From contig JBGAIB010000001.1 of the NCBI GenBank assembly GCA_044225825.1, forward strand, positions 558,001-622,000: a stretch of 64,000 nt of DNA. Reading direction: 5' to 3'. This stretch comes from Bog-950 sp044225825. Its GTDB lineage: Bacteria > Bacteroidota > Bacteroidia > Chitinophagales > LD1. A model generated the notes under the pieces. It saw only the letters and a list, made by a program, of their open reading frames with translations. It was not told the DNA's origin and ran no database searches. Positions within the stretch are counted from its first letter, which is position 1. Each line of letters starts with the position of its first letter. Positions 27,224 through 36,329 of this stretch are shown one piece after another. Made by a program: the position numbers and the translations under genes.

Positions 27224-29116
27224 ATGAAACAGATAAGTACTATTGAAGAGTATTTTGAGGCGTATAACCAGAGTGTAACAGCACCAGAAGCATTTTGGGG
27301 TACTATAGCCGATTCGTTTACCTGGAAGAAAAGGTGGGATAAGGTGCTGGAATGGGAGTTTAAAACGCCGACGATCAAATGGTTTAACGGTGCCGAACTG
27401 AACCTGACGGAAAACTGCCTGGACCGCCATTTAGCAGAACGCGGCGATCAGGTTGCCCTGATATGGGAACCCAACGACCCTACCGAGCCATCGCGGAGTT
27501 TAACCTACAAACAATTGCATACCGAAGTTTGCCGGTTTGCGAATGCCCTGCTGCAACTGGGTGTAAAAAAAGGAGACAGGGTTTGTATTTACCTACCGAT
27601 GGTGCTGGAAGGTGCCATAGCCATGCTGGCCTGCGCACGGATAGGCGCTATCCATTCCGTAGTATTTGCAGGTTTTTCGAGCAACTCGTTAATAGACCGT
27701 ATTAATGATGCCGATTGCAGCATTGTGTTAACCGCAGATGCTGTTTACCGGGGTGATAAAAAAATTGAGCTGAAGAAAATTGTGGATGAAGCGCTGCAGC
27801 AAACGCCATCCGTAAAAAAGTGCGTGGTGTTAAACCACCGCAATAGTGCTGTTACTATGCAACCGGAACGCGACATTTGGTGGCATGATGCGGTGAAGGA
27901 TGTATCGACCGAACACCAGGCTGAAGCTATGGAGGCGGAAGATCCATTGTTTATTCTTTATACCTCCGGCTCTACCGGTAAGCCCAAAGGGGTGCTGCAC
28001 ACCACAGCGGGTTACATGGTATATATAGCCTATACCTTTAAGCAGGTATTTAACTACAAAGAGAAAGAGGTATTCTTCTGCACGGCAGATATCGGTTGGG
28101 TTACCGGCCATAGTTACCTGGTGTATGGGCCGCTTTTAAACGGTGCTACCTCTATCATTTTTGAAGGCACGCCGATCTACCCGGATCACGGGCGCTTTTG
28201 GGATGTAGTAGATAAGCACAAGGTGAATATTTTGTACACCGCCCCAACGGCTATCCGTTCGCTGGAGAAATTTGGCCCTTCGATATTTGATGGCAAGGAC
28301 CTTTCCAGTTTACGCGTATTGGGTTCGGTAGGTGAACCAATAAATGAAGAGGCCTGGGAGTGGTATCACCACCACGTGGGGGGCGGACGTTGCCCTATTG
28401 TAGATACCTGGTGGCAAACCGAAACGGGTGGTATCCTTATATCGCCTATTGCCTACACCACCGTATTGAAACCTGCATTCGCTACTTATCCCCTGCCCGG
28501 TGTACAGCCTGTGTTGATGGATGAGAAAGGAAAGGAAGTGCCGGGCAATGGCGTTGAAGGCAACCTGTGTATTAAATTTCCGTGGCCCGGTATGGCGCGT
28601 TCGGTTTACGGCGACCATGAACGTTTTAAGAACACTTACTTTAATACCTACAAAGGCTATTACTTTACCGGTGATGGCTGCAAACGCGACCACGACGGCT
28701 ATTACCGTATAACAGGCCGCGTAGATGATGTTGTAAATGTTTCAGGGCACCGCATAGGTACCGGTGAACTGGAAGATGCCATTAACGAACACAACCTGGT
28801 AGTAGAATCGGCCGTAGTTGGTTACCCGCACGATGTGAAGGGACAAGGCTTATACGCTTTTGTGATTTGCCACCTTGATGATGTGGTGGGCGAGCGATTG
28901 GAACAGGAAATACGTGCGCTGGTTACGGATCGGATCGGTCCGTTTGCAAAGCCTGATAAAATACAGGTAGTGCCCGGTTTACCTAAAACACGCAGTGGTA
29001 AAATTATGCGGCGCATACTGCGCAAAATTGCGGAGGGAGACATGAGCAATTTGGGTGATACATCGACTTTACTGGACCCCAGTGTGGTGGAGAAGATTGT
29101 GGCAGGGAGAAAATAA
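27224..29116 (+). CDS. acs: Acetyl-CoA synthetase (AMP-forming)
   Basis: A 630-residue acyl-adenylate-forming enzyme that activates acetate to acetyl-CoA via acetyl-AMP. The N-terminal acs cap (FWGTIADSFTWKKRWDKVLEW) is present. The AMP motif YTSGSTGKPKGVLHTTAGY, the WWQTETGG core and YFTGDGCKRDHDGYYRITGRVDDV hinge follow. The conserved C-terminal Lys lies in TRSGKIMRRILRK, the usual site of regulatory acetylation. No acetylase or deacetylase gene is nearby. Length is normal. Confidence 0.96.
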   Translation: MKQISTIEEYFEAYNQSVTAPEAFWGTIADSFTWKKRWDKVLEWEFKTPTIKWFNGAELNLTENCLDRHLAERGDQVALIWEPNDPTEPSRSLTYKQLHTEVCRFANALLQLGVKKGDRVCIYLPMVLEGAIAMLACARIGAIHSVVFAGFSSNSLIDRINDADCSIVLTADAVYRGDKKIELKKIVDEALQQTPSVKKCVVLNHRNSAVTMQPERDIWWHDAVKDVSTEHQAEAMEAEDPLFILYTSGSTGKPKGVLHTTAGYMVYIAYTFKQVFNYKEKEVFFCTADIGWVTGHSYLVYGPLLNGATSIIFEGTPIYPDHGRFWDVVDKHKVNILYTAPTAIRSLEKFGPSIFDGKDLSSLRVLGSVGEPINEEAWEWYHHHVGGGRCPIVDTWWQTETGGILISPIAYTTVLKPAFATYPLPGVQPVLMDEKGKEVPGNGVEGNLCIKFPWPGMARSVYGDHERFKNTYFNTYKGYYFTGDGCKRDHDGYYRITGRVDDVVNVSGHRIGTGELEDAINEHNLVVESAVVGYPHDVKGQGLYAFVICHLDDVVGERLEQEIRALVTDRIGPFAKPDKIQVVPGLPKTRSGKIMRRILRKIAEGDMSNLGDTSTLLDPSVVEKIVAGRK

Positions 29117-29160
29117 TGGGGTTTAGAGTTTATGAGTGGTGAATTGGTTTGCGCAGTGGC

Positions 29161-29184
29161 GACAGCTTTTGCGCTTTGTGAGCA
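29161..29184 (+). repeat. 24-base direct repeat, copy 1
   Basis: GACAGCTTTTGCGCTTTGTG followed by AGCA recurs at 29360-29383 with one difference, 199 bases apart. It brackets the gap between acs and xth. Confidence 0.6.
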
Positions 29185-29359
29185 GGGTAAAGAGGGATTG
29201 TTTTATAACATAAGCTCTGTCCTAAACTCTGTGGTTGGCGGGGCCGCCAACCACGGGAATAGGTAACCCCCTCCGAAAAAACAGGGCTATTCAATAACCA
29301 GACATTTCCTGTTTTTTCTCGTCCCCCTTGGCAACGCTGAAATAGCTTATGCAAAGGGG

Positions 29360-29383
29360 GACAGCTTTTGCGTTTTGTGAGCA
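29360..29383 (+). repeat. 24-base direct repeat, copy 2
   Basis: The second copy of the repeat at 29161-29184. The 175 bases between hold no gene. They may be the scar of a small insertion or simply part of the acs/xth terminator region. Confidence 0.6.
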
Positions 29384-29397
29384 AGTGGCTGTTTTTG

Positions 29398-30174
29398 CTA
29401 AAGGTCTTTCAGTTCTATCCATACTGGTGCGTGGTCGCTGGTTTTTTCCCAGCCGCGAACGTCTTTGTCGACACCTGCTTTTTGCAGCCGTTTTACAACA
29501 TTGGGACTTAGCAGAAAGTGATCGATACGTAAACCTGCATTGCGGCCGTAGGCGTTGCGGAAGTAATCCCAGAAGGTATAGATCACTTCATCGGGATGTA
29601 ACTTGCGAACAGCATCGGTCCAGCCTTGCGCTATCAAGTCGTGAAACGCTTTACGCACTTCAGGACGGAAGAGGGCATCATCCACCCATTTCTCGGGTTT
29701 GTAAACATCCAGTTCGGTAGGCATTACGTTAAAGTCGCCGGTGATTACAACAGGCTTACCGCTCTTTAGTAATTCGGCCGCATGTTTTTGCAGGCGCGCG
29801 AACCAGGAAAGTTTATAATCGAATTTTGGCCCCGGGGCCGGATTACCGTTGGGAAGGTAAAGGCAGGCGATGATCAGTCCATCTACTTCCGCCTCAATAT
29901 ACCGGCTGTGCACATCCTCGGGGTCGCCGGGTAATGCCCGTATGCGTTCGGTAATATCCCCCACGCGCGAAAGAATAGCCACACCATTCCAGCTTTTTTG
30001 GCCGTGCCATAAGGCTTTGTAGCCCGCCTCTTCGATAGCCTGCAAGGGAAACTTCTCCTGCGGTGCTTTTAATTCCTGCAAACACACAATATCAGGTTGT
30101 TGCTCCTTTAACCAGCGCAGCACAATAGGCAAGCGGGCATTGATGCTGTTAACGTTGTACGTGGCAATTTTCAT
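29398..30174 (-). CDS. xth: Exodeoxyribonuclease III / AP endonuclease
   Basis: A 258-residue DNA-repair nuclease of the exonuclease III family; it cuts the backbone at abasic sites and removes 3' blocks. ATYNVNSINAR opens the protein. CLQELKAPQEKFP carries the metal-binding Glu. VITGDFNVMPTELD, RIDHFLLSP and the C-terminal SDHAPVWIEL, with its catalytic Asp-His, follow in the family order. Confidence 0.96.
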   Translation of the reverse strand: MKIATYNVNSINARLPIVLRWLKEQQPDIVCLQELKAPQEKFPLQAIEEAGYKALWHGQKSWNGVAILSRVGDITERIRALPGDPEDVHSRYIEAEVDGLIIACLYLPNGNPAPGPKFDYKLSWFARLQKHAAELLKSGKPVVITGDFNVMPTELDVYKPEKWVDDALFRPEVRKAFHDLIAQGWTDAVRKLHPDEVIYTFWDYFRNAYGRNAGLRIDHFLLSPNVVKRLQKAGVDKDVRGWEKTSDHAPVWIELKDL

Positions 30175-30287
30175 AAAACGTGTTTTGGTAGTTTAAAGAT
30201 ACCGAATGCAAAATGAGTACCCGTGCCCATTTCAGAAAAAAGCGCAGCAGTGCTATTTTGTAAAACAATAATTGGTTAGCAGAAAAT

Positions 30288-30315
30288 AAAAAGGAGGCTT
30301 TAGGGCCTCCTTTTT
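30288..30315. terminator. Terminator of the large adhesin gene
   Basis: AAAAAGGAGGC at 30288-30298 pairs with GCCTCCTTTTT at 30305-30315. It lies 5 bases after the adhesin stop on the minus strand. Confidence 0.88.
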
Positions 30316-30319
30316 AGCG

Positions 30320-33300
30320 TTACTTCATCAGCGTAAAGCTGCCGGTATATTTTTTTGTCTCCGAATCGAGGAAGGTAAGTTGTAACACATACACGTATAC
30401 ACCAGCATCGGCATCTTTGCCTTTGTATTTCCCATCCCAACCGGCGTTGATGTTATACGACTGATACACCATTTCGCCCCAGCGGTTAAACACCTGCATA
30501 TTATAGTAGGCCGTTCCTGTGGCATACACACTCCATAAATCGTTGTAACCGTCACCGTTTGGCGTAAAGGCGTTTGGTATAAATACCGGCTTATCGGCCA
30601 GTACGTTCACGCTAACTGTGGTAGTTATGCTGCAACCATTAGCATCAGTAACGGTAATGTTATAATCCATACTACGGGTAGCGTAAAAAGATGGATTAGC
30701 ACAATCGGTGCAACTGAGGTAATTAGCCGGATTCCATTGGTAGGTGTAAACACCTGAGGCGGGCTGCACATCGAGGTTCAACGGCACTTCGGTGCCAAAC
30801 TTAATGGAGTCGAACTCCAAGGATTGAACGGTGATAGCAGCAGGACCAGTTACCACAAACGTAGAGGTAACAGAACAGCTGTTGGCATCAGACACGGTAA
30901 CATCGTAATTGCCACCGGCTACATTTTGCAGGTTAGCCGTAGTGCTGCCGTTGCTCCAGTTGTAATTGTAAGGCGTAGTACCACCGGTAAGCGTTAATGC
31001 CACACCTCCATCAACAGAATAGAAACAACTTACATCTGTAATGGCACCATTCAACACCAGTTGTTGCGGTTCGGTAATGGAATACGTTGCCGTATCGCCA
31101 CAATTTTTAGAATCGGCTACCACTACGGTATAACTACCTGCTGTAAGCCCGCTGGCCGTAGCACTAAACTGCGGCGGAGTGGTGGCCCATGCATAATTAT
31201 AGTTAGGTGTGCCGGATGCGGCTGTAGCAGTGATGGTACCATCGCTTAAACCAAAGCAGGAAACATCGGTAGAAGAACCCAGCGATAACACCGGCAGCGG
31301 ATTAGCCGTTACGTTAATTACATTGCTGGCATAGTTACAGCCTGCAGCATCGATACCGCTCATGCTATAAGCACCTGTGGCAGAAACCGTGATGCTATTA
31401 GCTGTTGCTGACGTACTCCATAAGTAAGAGTTATAAACGGAGTCGCTGGTGAGTGTAACACTGCCTCCCTGGCAAAAATCAACCGGACCTGATGCACTGA
31501 TAGAAGAAGAAGCAGGGGGATTGAATGTTACGTTAAGCGGAGCGCTGATGTATTGGCAACCATTGGCGGCAATGGCAGCCATAAAATACGTGCCCGGTTG
31601 CGTAACCGTTAAAGAGTTGTTTGTGCTTGAATCGCTCCAGATATAGGTTACATAAACCGAATCGGGATTAAGTGTGATGCTGCCGCCATTACAAACAGGT
31701 ATTGGCCCTGACGGTGTAATGCCTGTAGGTGCAGGAGGATTAACGGTTACCAAAACGGTATCGGTATTATAACAAGCGAATTGAGTTACGGCTACGGCAA
31801 TAGGTATAGTAACCGGGCTGGCAGTAAGGTTATTGGCGCTGAACACCGGGTTAGAAATAGAATCGTTATTAAGATTACTGCCGGGGAACCACTGATAGGT
31901 ATAGCCGGCGGTAGTAGCCGTGCCTAACTGCACAATACCACCGGAACAAACCGTAACATCAGGCCCTGCATCGGCTACGGGGTTATTATTAATGGTAACC
32001 TGTTGCGTTACCTGCGGCGATATGCATCCGTTATCGTTTACATCCAGGGTAACGTTTTTGGTACCCCCGGTGGTCCACATTACCTCGTAAGGGCCCTGGC
32101 CGCTGCCGCTAACTACCGTGCCGCCGTCGAAGCCCCACGTATAGGTAGCAGAAGGCGCTCCGGTGCCGGTATAGGTTACCGTAGTTGTGCGGTTAATACA
32201 AACCGGGTTAGGATAGATGGTATAAGATTGAACACCCCCTCCATTAATGGTAACGTTTACGGTATCGTCATCAAAACAACCCCAGCGGTCGGTAACAGTA
32301 ACCGTATATAAGGTACTTACTACCGGGTTAACGGTTACAGGATTGGTAGAATAATTACCGGGGTTCCATGAATACACATACGGTGTTGAACCTAATAAAG
32401 TAGATGCAGAGAGATTGAGCGGATTGCCACCACACATTACCGTATCGTTGTTAGTGGTTATTTGCGGACAAAGGTTTACTTCGATTACCGAAACGCTGTT
32501 GGTATTACAAGGCAAATCGTTCCAGGTACCTGCTGCATAAATCTGGGCACAGTCTTCGCCATACTGACAGCGGAAGGCCTGGCTGGAAGAACATCCACCC
32601 AACCAATCGGGGAAGCTACAGCAACTGGCGCCTTGTCCGTTGTTGTTTGGTTCGCCTGAAGCCCAGTTCAGGTAACTCATAGGCGTTCCATCCAGCGTAA
32701 GCCAAGTGCCTTCGTTCACAACATCGGTATAACCAACCCAAACTGCCCCTACCGATGCAATTACGCCTGTAGAGTTGAGTGCATTTACCACAGCGGCATT
32801 TTCGGCGGCATCGTTAAACACTACCAGATGCGCGCCTAACTGGCGGGCATCTAATTCCGACTGGTTAGCATCCTGCGATTGGGGATTGATAAAATATAAA
32901 CTGCAGGGCTGGCCAACTACACCGTTCAGTTCGTTGTAACCGGCGGCAGCAAATGCCTGGCGCAGGGCAACAAGGTCGCATCCCGGAGGGCCGGTGCAAA
33001 CCTGCGCTGTAATTACAGCGGTATCTAATGCATAACAACCCCAACGGTCGGTTACCTGTACTTGGTAAGAAGTGGTGCCAGTTGGTGTTACGTTGATAGA
33101 AGAGGTAGTGCCAACCTGTGTGCCTGAAGGCAGTTCGTTCCACAGCCAGGTGTAAGGCTGCGAACCCAGTATTGCAGTAGCCGAAGCATGTGTTTGGTAG
33201 TTGGCGCAAACCGGTGTAGGAGGAACAGTGGTTGTGATGTCGGGGCAGAGGTTTACTTCAATTACCGAAACGCTGCTGCGATTGCAGGGCAAGTCGTTCC

Positions 33301-33826
33301 ACTGGCCGCTGGAGTAAATCTGTGCACAGTCTTCGCCGTATTGGCAACGCCAGGCTTCGCTGGTTTGGCATCCACCCAACCAATCGGGGATACCGCAGCA
33401 ACTACTGCCTTGTCCGTTGTTGTTTGGCTCGCCTGATGCCCAGTTTAAGTAGGTCATTGGGGTTCCGTCTAAAGTAACCCAGGTACCTTCTGTTACCTGA
33501 TCGGTATACCCCACCCATACGGCAGCCACACTGGAAATTACACCGGAGGCATTTAAGGCGTTTACAACCGCCGTGTTTTCGGCTGCATCGTTAAACACCA
33601 CCAGGTGCGCACCTAACTGCTGCGCATCGGCCTCGGAAAGATTAGCATCCTGCGAAGTGGGGTTAATAAAATACAAGCTGCAAGGCTGGCCTACCACTCC
33701 GGTTAATTCGGTATAACCGGCGGCGGTAAAAGCATTGCGGATGTTTTGGAGATTACAGCCGTAGGGCTGTGCGTTGAGGAGATACGTGCCTACAAACAGT
33801 AAAACAACAAGTAAAACTTTTTTCAT
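30320..33826 (-). CDS. Large secreted adhesin: two C-type lectins, PKD-like and SprB repeats, gliding-motility C-terminus
   Basis: A 1168-residue secreted surface protein. The ATG at 33826 gives a signal peptide (KKVLLVVLLFVGTYLLNAQ). Two near-identical C-type lectin domains follow, each with the WVGYTD, YLNWASGEPNNNGQG and WNDLPC motifs; EPN and WND are the carbohydrate/calcium motifs of this fold. The middle has PKD/Ig-like modules. Two SprB-type repeats begin VSCFGLSDGTITAT and VSCFYSVDGG. The end (FIPNAFTPNGDGYNDLW ... NRWGEMVYQS ... GVYVYVLQ) is the CHU_C gliding-motility C-terminal domain used for T9SS export. Likely a sugar-binding adhesin. Confidence 0.93.
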   Translation of the reverse strand: MKKVLLVVLLFVGTYLLNAQPYGCNLQNIRNAFTAAGYTELTGVVGQPCSLYFINPTSQDANLSEADAQQLGAHLVVFNDAAENTAVVNALNASGVISSVAAVWVGYTDQVTEGTWVTLDGTPMTYLNWASGEPNNNGQGSSCCGIPDWLGGCQTSEAWRCQYGEDCAQIYSSGQWNDLPCNRSSVSVIEVNLCPDITTTVPPTPVCANYQTHASATAILGSQPYTWLWNELPSGTQVGTTSSINVTPTGTTSYQVQVTDRWGCYALDTAVITAQVCTGPPGCDLVALRQAFAAAGYNELNGVVGQPCSLYFINPQSQDANQSELDARQLGAHLVVFNDAAENAAVVNALNSTGVIASVGAVWVGYTDVVNEGTWLTLDGTPMSYLNWASGEPNNNGQGASCCSFPDWLGGCSSSQAFRCQYGEDCAQIYAAGTWNDLPCNTNSVSVIEVNLCPQITTNNDTVMCGGNPLNLSASTLLGSTPYVYSWNPGNYSTNPVTVNPVVSTLYTVTVTDRWGCFDDDTVNVTINGGGVQSYTIYPNPVCINRTTTVTYTGTGAPSATYTWGFDGGTVVSGSGQGPYEVMWTTGGTKNVTLDVNDNGCISPQVTQQVTINNNPVADAGPDVTVCSGGIVQLGTATTAGYTYQWFPGSNLNNDSISNPVFSANNLTASPVTIPIAVAVTQFACYNTDTVLVTVNPPAPTGITPSGPIPVCNGGSITLNPDSVYVTYIWSDSSTNNSLTVTQPGTYFMAAIAANGCQYISAPLNVTFNPPASSSISASGPVDFCQGGSVTLTSDSVYNSYLWSTSATANSITVSATGAYSMSGIDAAGCNYASNVINVTANPLPVLSLGSSTDVSCFGLSDGTITATAASGTPNYNYAWATTPPQFSATASGLTAGSYTVVVADSKNCGDTATYSITEPQQLVLNGAITDVSCFYSVDGGVALTLTGGTTPYNYNWSNGSTTANLQNVAGGNYDVTVSDANSCSVTSTFVVTGPAAITVQSLEFDSIKFGTEVPLNLDVQPASGVYTYQWNPANYLSCTDCANPSFYATRSMDYNITVTDANGCSITTTVSVNVLADKPVFIPNAFTPNGDGYNDLWSVYATGTAYYNMQVFNRWGEMVYQSYNINAGWDGKYKGKDADAGVYVYVLQLTFLDSETKKYTGSFTLMK
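32465..32983 (-). repeat. Duplicated lectin-domain DNA, copy 2
   Basis: A 519-base segment encoding the second C-type lectin domain. It has exactly the same length as the copy at 33242-33760 and very similar sequence, so it arose by intragenic duplication. Confidence 0.85.
33242..33760 (-). repeat. Duplicated lectin-domain DNA, copy 1
   Basis: A 519-base segment encoding the first C-type lectin domain. Copies are separated by a PKD-like module of about 258 bases. Confidence 0.85.
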
Positions 33827-34079
33827 TGATGCATTTTTGGGCCGCGTGAATATAGCGGATAATGAGGATTTTGGAAGGTTAAACGTACTCATTTTTAGAG
33901 CAGAAAACTGACGGGAAGGTTGCGTGTTGATAAGGGAAAAACACATCCTATAAATTAATACCGGGATAAGCCACTGTTAACCTTACCTGCGGGGTACGGT
34001 AAAATGCCGATATTTGCCCCGCACAGGGAGTTAGCAGCCCGGCAAACTGCAGCCCACACCTTGCCACGTGCGTAGCGTT

Positions 34080-36329
34080 ATGATTGAGCAGAGTCCACAA
34101 AAAAATGACCCGGGGCCGGGTACTATAAAACGGACCTTTCCGGTTACAGGAATGACCTGTGCCTCCTGTGCTGTAAGCACGGAGAGTATGATAAAAAGTT
34201 TGCCAGGGGTAATAAGCGCTTCATCGAACTTTGCCAATGGCAGTATGCTGGTAGAATACCTACCGGGGCAGGTACTTCCGCAACAAATGAAACGGGCCTT
34301 ACAAAGCATAGGTTATGATTTAATTATTGAGGAGGCCAATGCCGGCAAACTAAAAGAAGAGGCCCAGGCCCAGCACTACGAAGAACTTAAGCGCAAAACC
34401 ATACTAGCCGCTATACTAACAGCCCCCATGCTGGCGGGCATGTTTTTAATGCACCTGCACTGGACGTATTATGTAATGATGGCATTAGCTACTCCGGTTG
34501 TGTTTTGGCTTGGCGGGCAATTTTTCAGGAATGCGTGGAATCAGGCAAAACACGGCAGTACCAATATGGATACGCTGGTGGCTTTAAGCACGGGTATTGC
34601 CTATTTCTACTCGGCATTTGCTACCTTTTTTCCGCATCTGTTAATGGTAAACGGCAAGCACCCTGCCGTGTACTTTGAGAGCGCCGCGTTTGTAATAACT
34701 TTTATACTGCTGGGCAAACTATTAGAAGAACGGGCTAAGGCAAAAACATCGGATGCACTGAAACGGCTGATAGGATTACAACCCAAAACCGTAACTGTTT
34801 TGGAGTTTGGTTTTGAAGAAAAGGAAGTGGCGATTGAGGACCTGAAAAGAGGTGCCATTATACTGGTAAAACCCGGCAATAAAATTGCGGTTGACGGTAC
34901 GGTATTAGAGGGCGGTTCGTTTGTGGATGAAAGCACCATAACCGGTGAACCTATGCCCGCTGAAAAGCAAAAGGGCGACAAGGTTTTTTCGGGCAGTATA
35001 AACCAGAAGGGCAGTTTTAAATTCAGGGCAGATAAAGTTGGCGCGAATACATTGTTAGCCCAGATTATTAAAACAGTGGAAGAAGCACAGGGCAGCAAAG
35101 CACCGGTGCAAAAACTGGTAGATAAGGTAGCAGGCATTTTTGTGCCTGTTGTAATGGGCTTGAGCGTACTTAGTTTTGTGCTATGGATGGTGGTTGGAGG
35201 CGAAAATGCGTTTGCGCAGGCGCTATTATCGGCTATTACCATTTTAGTTATTGCCTGCCCCTGTGCACTTGGTTTGGCCACTCCTACGGCTATTATGGTT
35301 GGTGTTGGAAAAGGCGCAGATGCAGGCATATTGATCCGTGATGCCGAAAGCCTGGAATTAGCGCATACTATTAACGCCATTGTTTTAGATAAAACGGGAA
35401 CCATTACCGAAGGCAAACCTGTGCTAACCCAATTGGTTTGGGAAGAGGATGCAGACACCCCGGAGTTGAAGCACCTCTTATACGAAATTGAACTCCGAAG
35501 CGAACATCCACTGGCTGAAGCGGTGGTGGCCTATCTGAAAAAAGAACCGTATGTACAGCGGTTGGAGGTACAACAAGAAAGCCTGGCAGGTAAAGGGATT
35601 GCTGCTACCTACGCCGGCAAAAATTACTACGTAGGTAACAGAACTATACTGCAAGAAAAATGCATTGCCATTTCCAATAAACTAAACCTGATTGCTACCG
35701 AGTGCCAACAAAAAGCACAGACAGTTTTCTTTTTTGCGGATGCTAAAAAGGTAGTAGCCGTAATGGCCGTGGCAGATAAGGTTAAAGCCAGTTCGAAAGC
35801 AGCTATTGCCCAATTACAAGAACAGCAGATTGAAGTTTACATGCTTACCGGTGATAATGAGGAAACAGCCAAAGCTGTAGCCGATGCAACGGGCATAACT
35901 CATTACAGTGCAAATGTTTTACCTGGGGCTAAGTACGAATTTGTACGAAACCTGCAACAACAGGGCAAGAAGGTGGCCATGGTTGGCGACGGGATAAACG
36001 ATACACAAGCACTGGCACAAGCCGATGTGAGTATTGCGATGGGTAAGGGTTCGGATATTGCAATAGATGTAGCCAAGATGACCATCATCAGCAGTGATTT
36101 GCTTAAAATTCCACAGGCATTCAGATTATCCGAATTGACTTTACAAACCATCCGTCAAAATTTATTCTGGGCCTTTATTTATAACCTGATAGGCATACCG
36201 ATTGCGGCCGGTGTGTTGTATCCTTTCTTTGGTTTTATGCTTAGTCCGGCCATAGCAGGGGCTGCCATGGCCATGAGTTCGGTAAGTGTAGTAAGTAACA
36301 GCCTGCGGCTGCGCTGGAAAAAACTATAA
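34080..36329 (+). CDS. copA: Copper-type heavy-metal P1B ATPase
   Basis: A 749-residue metal-exporting ATPase. One N-terminal heavy-metal domain has GMTCASC (C27 and C30). Eight helices follow, with CPC in IACPCALGLATP in helix 6, the metal pathway of Cu+ (or Ag+) pumps. TITGEPMPAEK is the actuator loop, DKTGTITEGKP the phosphorylation site, and MLTGDNEETAKAVAD and MVGDGINDTQALAQADV the nucleotide and hinge motifs. The ATG at 34080 is preferred over the GTG at 34068. No copper sensor or chaperone is adjacent; the gene overlaps the histidine kinase gene tail to tail by six bases. Confidence 0.95.
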   Translation: MIEQSPQKNDPGPGTIKRTFPVTGMTCASCAVSTESMIKSLPGVISASSNFANGSMLVEYLPGQVLPQQMKRALQSIGYDLIIEEANAGKLKEEAQAQHYEELKRKTILAAILTAPMLAGMFLMHLHWTYYVMMALATPVVFWLGGQFFRNAWNQAKHGSTNMDTLVALSTGIAYFYSAFATFFPHLLMVNGKHPAVYFESAAFVITFILLGKLLEERAKAKTSDALKRLIGLQPKTVTVLEFGFEEKEVAIEDLKRGAIILVKPGNKIAVDGTVLEGGSFVDESTITGEPMPAEKQKGDKVFSGSINQKGSFKFRADKVGANTLLAQIIKTVEEAQGSKAPVQKLVDKVAGIFVPVVMGLSVLSFVLWMVVGGENAFAQALLSAITILVIACPCALGLATPTAIMVGVGKGADAGILIRDAESLELAHTINAIVLDKTGTITEGKPVLTQLVWEEDADTPELKHLLYEIELRSEHPLAEAVVAYLKKEPYVQRLEVQQESLAGKGIAATYAGKNYYVGNRTILQEKCIAISNKLNLIATECQQKAQTVFFFADAKKVVAVMAVADKVKASSKAAIAQLQEQQIEVYMLTGDNEETAKAVADATGITHYSANVLPGAKYEFVRNLQQQGKKVAMVGDGINDTQALAQADVSIAMGKGSDIAIDVAKMTIISSDLLKIPQAFRLSELTLQTIRQNLFWAFIYNLIGIPIAAGVLYPFFGFMLSPAIAGAAMAMSSVSVVSNSLRLRWKKL

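Noticed and set aside
34607..35458. 283-codon frame antisense to copA
   Set aside because: Shadow of a clear P-type ATPase; Ser/Pro/Thr-rich with no domain.
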